From assembly GCA_964623735.1 (NCBI GenBank), contig CAZUVE010000101.1, positions 1 to 10,418 of the forward strand: a stretch of 10,418 bases of DNA, given 5' to 3'. A model generated the notes under the pieces. It searched no databases, had not been told where the DNA came from, and saw only the letters and a program-made list of their open reading frames with translations. Position 1 is the stretch's first letter, and every line of letters starts with the position of its first letter. Positions 5,702 to 10,418 of the stretch are shown one piece after another. This DNA is from SW-9-67-25 sp964623735. GTDB lineage: Archaea; Halobacteriota; Halobacteria; Halobacteriales; Haloarculaceae. Position numbers and translations under genes: made by a program.

Positions 5702-6100
5702 GTGCGAGTCGACACCACGAACGCCCTCGTCGCCCGCCTGGCCGGGTTCGACCGGGTCGTCGAGGTTGGCGTCGGCCGCCGCCCCGGGGTGGCGGCGCGC
5801 CTCGCCGCCCGCGGCGTGTCGGTGACCGCTACCGACATTCGCGAGCGCCCGGTGCCCGCAGCCGTCCGGTTCGTCTGTGACGACGTCACCGACCCCGACC
5901 GCGGGGTGTACGCCGGCGCAGACGCGGTGTTCGCGCGCAACCTCCCGCCGGAACTCCACCGTCCCGTCCGCGCGATTGCGCGCGAGGCCGGCGCCCGGTT
6001 CCTGTTCACGACGCTGGGGGCCGACCCGCCCGTGGTCCCGGTCGCCCGCGAGACCCTCCCGGGGACGACACTGTTCGTGGCGAATCCGCAACCACCTTGA
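5702..6100 (+). CDS. UPF0146 family protein (Rossmann-like)
   Basis: A 132-residue soluble protein of the archaeal UPF0146 family. VVEVGVGRRPGVAARLAARG (19-38) is the glycine-rich loop after beta-1 of a Rossmann fold, VSVTATDIRERPVP (39-52) is the second strand with its acidic end, VRFVCDDVTDP the third, and ADAVFARNLPPELHRPV resembles the strand-4 region of methyltransferases. The protein is much shorter than a full SAM methyltransferase, and its function is not established as far as I know. The start is a GTG: the frame opens there, a TATA box lies about 29 nt upstream, and MRVDTTNALVARL is a sensible N terminus. The HAD phosphatase gene starts 24 bp downstream with no clear promoter of its own, so the two are probably co-transcribed. 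Confidence 0.9.
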   Translation: MRVDTTNALVARLAGFDRVVEVGVGRRPGVAARLAARGVSVTATDIRERPVPAAVRFVCDDVTDPDRGVYAGADAVFARNLPPELHRPVRAIAREAGARFLFTTLGADPPVVPVARETLPGTTLFVANPQPP

Positions 6101-6124
6101 ACTCCCAGTGCGTGTATTGTCACG

Positions 6125-6988
6125 ATGAACGTCGACGCGGTCGTGCTCGACGTCGACGGTGTGCTCGTCGACGTCGCCGACTCCTACCGGCGCGCCGTTG
6201 TCGAATCGGTCGATCACGTCTACGGGGATAGCCTCGCAAGGGAGGCGATCCAGCGGTTCAAAGACGCCGGCGGGTTCAACAACGACTGGGACGTCACCTA
6301 CGCGGTCGCGCTGTACGTCCTCGCGTGCCGCGAGGGGATGGAGTACTCGGTGGCACAGTTCGCCGACGCAGTCGAGGGGATGGGCGGCGGGCTCTCGGCC
6401 GCGCGGACGGTCGTCTGCGAGGAGCTGACGCCGGCCGGCCGCGAGCGCGTTCTCGCGCGCTGGGAGCGCGACCGCCTCCGGGACGTCTTCCAGCAACTCT
6501 ACCTCGGGAGCGCCCTCTACCGCGACCTGGAGGGTGGCGAACCCGACCTCGACACGCCCGGGTACATCTACGACGAGCCGGTGCTCGTCGATCCCGGGAC
6601 TGTGACAGACCTGGGGGAGCGGTTCGACGTGGGCGTGCTCACGGGCCGCCCGGCCGCCGAGGCCGAGATTGCCCTGGAGCGGGTCGGCCTGACCGTGCCC
6701 GACGACCGGCGCTTCACGATGGACGACTGGTCGGGGGGCAAGCCCGATCCCGGCGCGCTCGTGACACTGGCAAAGCGGTTCGGGGCCGCCCGCGTTGCCT
6801 ATGCCGGCGATACGCTCGACGACGTCCGGACCGCAGTCAACGCCGACCAGGCCGACGAGCGCGCCTACTACGGCGTCGGCGTACTCACGGGCGGACTCGC
6901 GGGCGACGCGGGCCGCCGGAAGTTCGAGTCGGCCGGCGCTGCCACCGTCGTCGAGAGCGTCAACGACCTGCCCGATCTGCTCGAGTGA
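6125..6988 (+). CDS. HAD superfamily (subfamily IA) phosphatase, TIGR01548-like
   Basis: A 287-residue cytosolic HAD hydrolase, probably a phosphatase on a small phosphorylated metabolite. All four HAD motifs are present: D9-V-D11-G-V (nucleophile and acid/base), the Ser/Thr motif at V171-L-T173-G-R, K206 in GGKPDP, and the acidic motif A-G-D229-T-L-D232-D233. The large helical cap (about 17-150, with RRAVVESVDHVYG and GFNNDWDVTYAVALYVL) matches the subfamily IA group annotated as TIGR01548 in haloarchaea and cyanobacteria. That subfamily name is from memory. The start at 6125 (MNVDAVVLDVDGV) places the nucleophile where expected. It is probably co-transcribed with the UPF0146 gene and is convergent with the MoaD-like gene. 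The substrate is unknown. Confidence 0.93.
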   Translation: MNVDAVVLDVDGVLVDVADSYRRAVVESVDHVYGDSLAREAIQRFKDAGGFNNDWDVTYAVALYVLACREGMEYSVAQFADAVEGMGGGLSAARTVVCEELTPAGRERVLARWERDRLRDVFQQLYLGSALYRDLEGGEPDLDTPGYIYDEPVLVDPGTVTDLGERFDVGVLTGRPAAEAEIALERVGLTVPDDRRFTMDDWSGGKPDPGALVTLAKRFGAARVAYAGDTLDDVRTAVNADQADERAYYGVGVLTGGLAGDAGRRKFESAGAATVVESVNDLPDLLE

Positions 6989-7060
6989 CCGGTGTCCCCG
7001 GACTGTCGGACGCCCGCGGATAGCGTCGCCCCGGGATCGAACGGCGTCACGCCGGTACGG

Positions 7061-7076
7061 CTTACAGCAATCACTA
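7061..7076 (-). repeat. End fragment of the palindromic repeat, copy E
   Basis: On the minus strand TAGTGATTGCTGTAAG is an exact 16-nt match to the conserved end of the element, and a CCGTACCGG block follows a few bases later. The rest of the element is missing or unrecognisable; the next bases hold a separate short palindrome CGGCGT-C-ACGCCG (7042-7054). The first three bases, TAG, are the stop codon of the MoaD-like gene. Confidence 0.75.
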
Positions 7077-7364
7077 CCAGCGGAATCGCGGCTGCCAGCC
7101 GCCGCTGGCCGCGGGAACGACCCGGATCTGTGCGTCGTCGGCGAGACGCGTCGACAGGCCGTCGAGGTGGTCGACGTTCTCGCCGTCGACGAAGACGTTG
7201 ATGAACTCCTTGATCCTGCCGCCCTCGAGGACGCTGTCGCGGAGTTCGGGACCGTGGGTCTCGGCGTGGGATTCGAGGGCCTCGCCGACGGTCGAGCCCT
7301 CGACCGCGACCGTCTCCGAGGACGACCCGCCGGTGAGCGCGGCCGGTACCTTGATCTCGGGCAT
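7074..7364 (-). CDS. MoaD/ThiS/CysO-like sulfur-carrier or ubiquitin-like (SAMP-type) protein with C-terminal extension
   Basis: A 96-residue beta-grasp protein. INVFVDGENVDHLDGLSTRLADDAQIRVVPAASGG is the classic second half of the MoaD/ThiS/CysO fold, ending in the di-glycine (G88-G89) that is adenylated and thiocarboxylated or joined to target lysines. The N-terminal half (MPEIKVPAALTGG, VEGSTVGEAL) also resembles mycobacterial CysO. Oddly, seven residues follow the Gly-Gly (WQPRFRW). Active MoaD/SAMP proteins must end in a free Gly-Gly, so this one would need trimming, for example by a JAMM/MPN protease as for QbsE-type carriers. Alternatively the tail is a read-through artefact, since the stop TAG is the first codon of repeat fragment E. 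The ATG at 7364 fits the fold and a TATA box about 26 nt upstream. Confidence 0.9.
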   Translation of the reverse strand: MPEIKVPAALTGGSSSETVAVEGSTVGEALESHAETHGPELRDSVLEGGRIKEFINVFVDGENVDHLDGLSTRLADDAQIRVVPAASGGWQPRFRW

Positions 7365-7385
7365 GTGTGCCCGTAGCGCCCCGGG

Positions 7386-7394
7386 GATCAAAAC
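7386..7394 (-). promoter_or_regulatory. Probable TATA box of the MoaD-like gene
   Basis: On the minus strand GTTTTGATC, centred about 26 nt upstream of the ATG at 7364, is the only AT-rich patch in the 86-bp gap behind the universal stress protein gene. It suggests separate, probably leaderless, transcription. Confidence 0.45.
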
Positions 7395-7450
7395 GGTCCC
7401 GACACTCCGGGCGTCGACAGCCAGACCGGCCACCTCGAACAGCCGGACTC

Positions 7451-8338
7451 CTACAGCGACCCCTGGCGCGCCGAGAGCACGACGCTCCGGGCGCCGCTGC
7501 GGATGTCCTTGTTCGTCGACCCGAAGACCAGCTGCTGGAGCCGCCCTTTGGTGGGTGCGCCGATGATCGTGAGGCCGTAGTAGGCCGACTGTTCGGCGAT
7601 TGCCCCGGCGGTGTCCTCCGCCTCGAGAATCCACGTCGTGGTCGACTCGGGCCGGTCGACGTGCCGGGCGGCCGCCTCGACACACGCGCTGGCCCGCTCG
7701 CGTCTGGGGTCGGACGCGTACTCGCTCACCACGTGGAGGATGTCGATCCAGGCGTCGCAGTCGGCCGCAATCCGCCTGGCGATCTCCGTTGCGAGCCTCG
7801 AGTGGGGGCCGTCTGCGACCGCGAGCAGCATCGACGGCATCTCCTCGTAGCCGTGGCTACCGTTGACGGTGATCACGTCGCAGTCGGCGCGGATCGCGAG
7901 CCGCTCGATGACGCTCCGGCGGAACCGGCCGGCGACCGACCCGCTCGGTACCACCATCGCGTCGACGTCGTTCGTCTCGACGCAGTTCCGGATGCCGCTC
8001 ACGAGTTCCCGCGTGTGCCCGAACTCCCCGCCAGGGGTCGAGGCGAGCATCTGTTTGGTCGCCCACCTGGCGAGCGCGCACTCGTCTGTGCCGGTCAGTT
8101 CCTCCCCGTCCTCGGGGGCCGTCCGGTCGGGGCCCCCGTGGGGGGTGACAACGTGCAGGGAGGCACTGGACGTCCGCGCGAGCGAGGCAGCGACCCTGAT
8201 CTGGTCGGTCACCACCGTGGCGTCGGCCGCCAACAGCGGCACCAGAATGTGGTCCCCCTCCAGTGGGGCGACGCGAAATGTCTGCTCGCTGACGGTTTCT
8301 GTCCCTGACACGAGGGACGCTACCGACGTGAGAGCCAT
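7451..8338 (-). CDS. Universal stress protein with two UspA domains
   Basis: A 295-residue cytosolic protein with tandem Usp domains: domain 1 about residues 29-158 (HILVPLLAADATVVTDQIRV to CDVITVNG) and domain 2 about 167-288 (SMLLAVADGPHSRLATEIAR to RSVVLSA). Each has the Usp order of a strand, a long helix, LHVV and a late acidic stretch. The nucleotide-binding signature near the end of domain 2 is GAPTKGRLQQLVFGST (260-275). Against the usual G-x2-G-x9-G-S/T, the second Gly is Thr263, so ATP binding may be altered. Domain 1 has only a degenerate version (VPSGSVAGRFRRSVIERL). The ATG at 8338 is supported by an AT-rich GGTTTTTGAACC about 27 nt upstream. Such proteins often pair with transporters; none is encoded here. 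Confidence 0.9.
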   Translation of the reverse strand: MALTSVASLVSGTETVSEQTFRVAPLEGDHILVPLLAADATVVTDQIRVAASLARTSSASLHVVTPHGGPDRTAPEDGEELTGTDECALARWATKQMLASTPGGEFGHTRELVSGIRNCVETNDVDAMVVPSGSVAGRFRRSVIERLAIRADCDVITVNGSHGYEEMPSMLLAVADGPHSRLATEIARRIAADCDAWIDILHVVSEYASDPRRERASACVEAAARHVDRPESTTTWILEAEDTAGAIAEQSAYYGLTIIGAPTKGRLQQLVFGSTNKDIRSGARSVVLSARQGSL

Positions 8339-8358
8339 GCACCTACTACGAGACTCAT

Positions 8359-8371
8359 GGTTCAAAAACCC
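8359..8371 (-). promoter_or_regulatory. Possible TATA-like element of the universal stress protein gene
   Basis: On the minus strand GGGTTTTTGAACC is centred about 27 nt upstream of the ATG at 8338. It is a weak TATA box by sequence, but the position is right for a leaderless transcript. Confidence 0.4.
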
Positions 8372-8410
8372 AGAGGTTCTTTCACGGGGCGGTCGGAACC
8401 GGGACAGCAG

Positions 8411-8604
8411 AAACTATATCAGGGTCCGGAAACGTGGCTCCGCGGCAGTCAGGCACACACACGAGGCCGAACGACGCCTGCAACAGGAGAAGGGACGCGT
8501 GCTCTCGCAGCTCTCCCGGGAGACCGAGCGGCCTCCCGACGTCGACACCGAGGATCTCTACGACGGGAGGGTGACGTTCGTGCTGACAGTGACCGACAGT
8601 ATCA
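8411..8604 (+). pseudogene. Coding-like stretch without a start codon, ending at repeat copy F
   Basis: The 345 bp between the stress protein and amidase genes hold a plus-strand TATA-like ACTATATCA (8412-8420) and an open frame from about 8424. It reads VRKRGSAAVRHTHEAERRLQ, then a charged helix-like part and PPDVDTEDLYDGRVTFVL, as far as the repeat. About 80% of third positions are G or C, the composition is acidic and amphipathic, and nothing coding-like is seen in the other frames. No ATG or well-placed GTG lies near 8440, where the transcript should start, and the frame runs open into the repeat. It is either a decayed or truncated small gene or a chance open frame. I do not recognise the sequence. 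Confidence 0.28.
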
Positions 8605-8683
8605 TACTGATTGGTGTAAGTCAGTGCCGGACCGACCGCACACGTCGTGCGGTCGTACCGGTAAACAGGTACAGCAATCACTA
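8605..8683 (+). repeat. Palindromic ~80-bp repeat, copy F (complete, abuts amidase stop)
   Basis: It begins TACTGATTGGTGTAAGTCAG and ends GGTACAGCAATCACTA. The core is GACCGCAC-ACGTC-GTGCGGTC (8634-8654), followed by the shared GTACCGGTAAACAGG block. TCA flanks both sides (8602-8604 and 8684-8686). The right-hand TCA is the TGA stop of the amidase gene read on the minus strand. The arms pair over most of the length: on the minus strand it starts TAGTGATTGCTGTACCTG, against TACTGATTGGTGTAAGTC on the plus. Confidence 0.95.
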
Positions 8684-9334
8684 TCAAGCCGACTCCTCGA
8701 GGTGGGCCAGCACGTCCTCGGTGGTCACGACGTCGCCGTACTTGGCGTCGATGTCGAGGAGGTTCGCCCGGTGTGGCCCCTCCGCGCGGTCACCGACGGC
8801 GTCCCGGGGGACGATGGTCCGGTAGCCGTGCTGGAGGCTGTCGACGGCCGTCGCACGCACACACCCGCTGGTCGTGACGCCAGCGATCACGAGCGTGTCG
8901 ACGCCGTCGGTCGTCAGTTCTGTCGCCAGGTCGGTCCCGAAGAACGCGCTGGCGTACTTCTTGCGGACGACCCGTTCGTCACCCTCGGGGGCGACGCGGT
9001 CGTCGACCTCGACGGCCTCCGTCCCGAGGCGGAGGTCCCGGAGGGCCGGCACCTTCTCGATGAATACGCCGGCGTCGCCGTATGACTCCTCGTAGGCGAC
9101 GGTCGTGAAGTAGCGCGGGAGGTCGCGCTCCCGGAACGCCGCGAGCAGGGCGCCGGCCCGCGCCACGACGTCGTCCAGTTCCGAACCGAGGTTCGTCCCG
9201 GGATCGGTGAAGGCGTTGACGAGGTCGATGACGATCAGTGCCGGTGTGTCGCCAAAGCCCGCGTCGCTCCCGAACTCCCGCTCCTTGTACATGCGGGCAG
9301 TCTCCTCGACCCAGTCGGCTGTTCGGTCAGTCAT
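8684..9334 (-). CDS. Isochorismatase-fold amidase, probably N-carbamoylsarcosine amidase
   Basis: A 216-residue cysteine hydrolase of the isochorismatase-like superfamily. The catalytic triad is visible as D37 (ALIVIDLVNAF), a lysine at 125/126 (RKKYASAFFGT) and C158 (GVTTSGCVRATA), with the expected cis-peptide motif before GVTTS. Members hydrolyse carbamoyl or amide bonds, releasing ammonia and CO2 from N-carbamoyl compounds. The ATG (9332-9334) follows the stop of the hydantoinase B gene with no gap, so the two are one operon. That context points to N-carbamoylsarcosine amidase, acting on the product of ATP-dependent N-methylhydantoinase to give sarcosine, in creatinine breakdown. Other N-carbamoyl substrates or ureidoacrylate-type chemistry remain possible. 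The TGA stop abuts repeat copy F. Confidence 0.93.
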   Translation of the reverse strand: MTDRTADWVEETARMYKEREFGSDAGFGDTPALIVIDLVNAFTDPGTNLGSELDDVVARAGALLAAFRERDLPRYFTTVAYEESYGDAGVFIEKVPALRDLRLGTEAVEVDDRVAPEGDERVVRKKYASAFFGTDLATELTTDGVDTLVIAGVTTSGCVRATAVDSLQHGYRTIVPRDAVGDRAEGPHRANLLDIDAKYGDVVTTEDVLAHLEESA

Positions 9335-10418
9335 CTACCTGTGCCGTGCGCTGAACTCCTCCCGTTCCTGGCTGATGCGCTCGGCGAGCGTCCCCTCGTC
9401 GGGGAGAGCCCCGAAGTCGAACTGTTCGGCCTCGCCGCGCTCCTCGCGGATCGCCTCGCGGCGCCGCTCGGTCGCCTCGGCGTCCACGTCGCCGTCCGCC
9501 ACGACGACGCCGTAGTCCTCGCGGGCGGCCGCCTCGGAGACGAGGCCCCGCCGGACCTCCCGTGCGACGACAGCGGGGTCGCGTTCGAGGGGGTCACCGA
9601 GTCCGCCCCCGCCGGCGGTCTCGAAGACGAGCTTGTCCCCCGCCCCGACCGGCAGGCCCTCGACCTTCGAGGGCAGGTCCTCTGTGGTGCCGTCCGCGCG
9701 GACGAGTGTCTTCTGGCTCGTGCCGGCGTGCTTGCCGCCGGCGACGCCCCAGGGGTAGGTGTGGGCGCGGTCGTCCTGGAAGGTGACAGCACCCGGTTCC
9801 TCGAAGCGGTACACGCGGGTGATACCGTGCCCGCCGCGGAACCGGCCGGCGCCGCCCGTGTCGGTCCGGGCGGTGTACTCCTCGATTGTCAGCGGGTAGT
9901 ACGCCTCGAGGTACTCGACAGGGACGGTCCGGAACAGCGGCCACCAGGAGTGGCCGTCCAGCCCGTCGCCGCCCGGCCGGGCCGGGATGCCCCCGTAGAG
10001 GATCTCGAGCATCTGGAAGTCGTTGCCCTCCGAGTCGGTGCCGGCGTAGACGAGGTTGGGGCTCGTCCCGTAGCTGCCGGCGACGTCGAACCCGTCGATG
10101 GCCTTCGAGAACGCGGCCTGGAGGATGTCGAAGTGTCGGGCCATCAGCGTCAGCCGGTTGCCCAGCGCCGCCGGGAACTCCGGCTTCAGGACCGATCCCT
10201 CCGGGATGTCGACGTTGACGAGGTCGTAGAAGCCGTCGTTGAACGTCAACTCCGGGTCGAACGCCATGATGAGGAAGACTCCGGCGAACATCTTGAACAT
10301 CTTCTCGTTGAGCAGGAAGTTCACGGTCCCGGGCACCTGCTCGTCGGTTCCCTCCCAGGAGAGGTACACCTCCTCGCCCTCCCGGTACATCTCGATCCGG
10401 AGTTTGATCGGCCCGTTC
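9335..10418 (-). CDS. hyuB: Hydantoinase B / N-methylhydantoinase B subunit (5' end outside window)
   Basis: The C-terminal 360 residues of a HyuB-type hydantoinase/oxoprolinase subunit. The frame runs open off the window edge (NGPIKLRIE precedes the ATG at 10390), so that ATG is internal and roughly the first third of a ~550-residue protein is missing. Family blocks are PGTVNFLLNEKMFKMF, NDGFYDLVNVDIPEGS, FPAALGNRLTLMARHFDIL, YGGIPARPGGDGLDGHSWWP, GAGRFRGGHGITRVYRF, and the glycine-rich TAGGGGLGDPLERDP near the end. With subunit HyuA (presumably upstream, outside the window) it opens hydantoin-type rings using ATP. The stop TAG (9335-9337) directly precedes the amidase ATG, suggesting coupled translation and a two-step route from N-methylhydantoin through N-carbamoylsarcosine to sarcosine. 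A 5-oxoprolinase activity cannot be excluded without HyuA. Confidence 0.93.
   Translation of the reverse strand, partial: NGPIKLRIEMYREGEEVYLSWEGTDEQVPGTVNFLLNEKMFKMFAGVFLIMAFDPELTFNDGFYDLVNVDIPEGSVLKPEFPAALGNRLTLMARHFDILQAAFSKAIDGFDVAGSYGTSPNLVYAGTDSEGNDFQMLEILYGGIPARPGGDGLDGHSWWPLFRTVPVEYLEAYYPLTIEEYTARTDTGGAGRFRGGHGITRVYRFEEPGAVTFQDDRAHTYPWGVAGGKHAGTSQKTLVRADGTTEDLPSKVEGLPVGAGDKLVFETAGGGGLGDPLERDPAVVAREVRRGLVSEAAAREDYGVVVADGDVDAEATERRREAIREERGEAEQFDFGALPDEGTLAERISQEREEFSARHR

Noticed and set aside
7041..7056. Short palindrome CGGCGT-C-ACGCCG next to repeat fragment E, considered as a terminator
   Set aside because: The stem has a one-base loop and no T-tract. It may be a remnant of the repeat core or chance in GC-rich DNA.
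37..8683. Repeats considered as a CRISPR array
   Set aside because: The copies are hundreds to thousands of bases apart, in both orientations, at gene ends, with no regular spacers and no cas genes.
22..8687. Recurrent short peptides such as RAVDPALTYSNHY in several open frames
   Set aside because: They are translations of the palindromic repeat in one frame, not a protein family. The similarity is at the DNA level on both strands.
8357..9085. 242-aa plus-strand open frame across the amidase gene
   Set aside because: It crosses the repeat, is antisense to the amidase with its intact catalytic triad, and shows shadow composition.

Overview
The window looks like a chromosomal segment of a haloarchaeon (class Halobacteria). 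The evidence is very GC-rich DNA, strongly acidic proteins with few lysines, AT-rich TATA boxes about 25 nt ahead of start codons (leaderless or near-leaderless transcripts), and archaeal gene families: Sec61-beta (SecG), FAU-1, archaemetzincin and UPF0146. No rRNA, tRNA, CRISPR array or transposase gene was seen.

Layout. 1-362: a truncated copy of a palindromic repeat, then what looks like the decayed 5' end of a Gfo/Idh/MocA-type oxidoreductase gene. 363-2119: a HIT-family nucleotide hydrolase/transferase (-), a Tat-type lipoprotein of unknown function (+) and a His-rich helical haloarchaeal protein (-). 2174-3929: the FAU-1 RNA-binding protein/ribonuclease (-) and the 52-aa protein translocase subunit SecG (-), separated by a repeat copy. 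4041-4307: a mini-thioredoxin (+), divergent from secG. 4308-5141: two repeat copies, a 71-aa very acidic protein (-) and a hairpin-rich stretch that could be a small RNA. 5142-6988: archaemetzincin (-), divergent across only 38 bp from a UPF0146 protein (+), which is followed by a HAD phosphatase (+). 7074-8338: a MoaD/ThiS/CysO-like sulfur-carrier or ubiquitin-like protein (-) and a tandem universal-stress protein (-). 8339-8683: a coding-like remnant and another repeat copy. 8684-10418 (window end): an isochorismatase-fold amidase and a truncated hydantoinase B gene (-), directly abutting, as in an ATP-dependent hydantoinase pathway (N-methylhydantoin to N-carbamoylsarcosine to sarcosine).

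The most notable unexplained signal is a dispersed family of ~79-80 bp, almost fully palindromic elements. There are five full or near-full copies plus one end fragment in 10.4 kb, all intergenic, with ends reading TAGTGATTGCTGT. Several sit directly on stop codons: after the TGA of the thioredoxin gene, after the TGA of the amidase gene, and supplying the TAG of the MoaD-like gene. The two best-preserved copies are flanked by perfect 3-bp direct repeats (TGA/TGA and TCA/TCA), in each case including the neighbouring stop codon. This fits a non-autonomous MITE-like element that inserts at TGA/TCA and can land on a stop codon without destroying it. At the MoaD-like gene this context coincides with an unusual 7-residue tail after the Gly-Gly that should be the C terminus.
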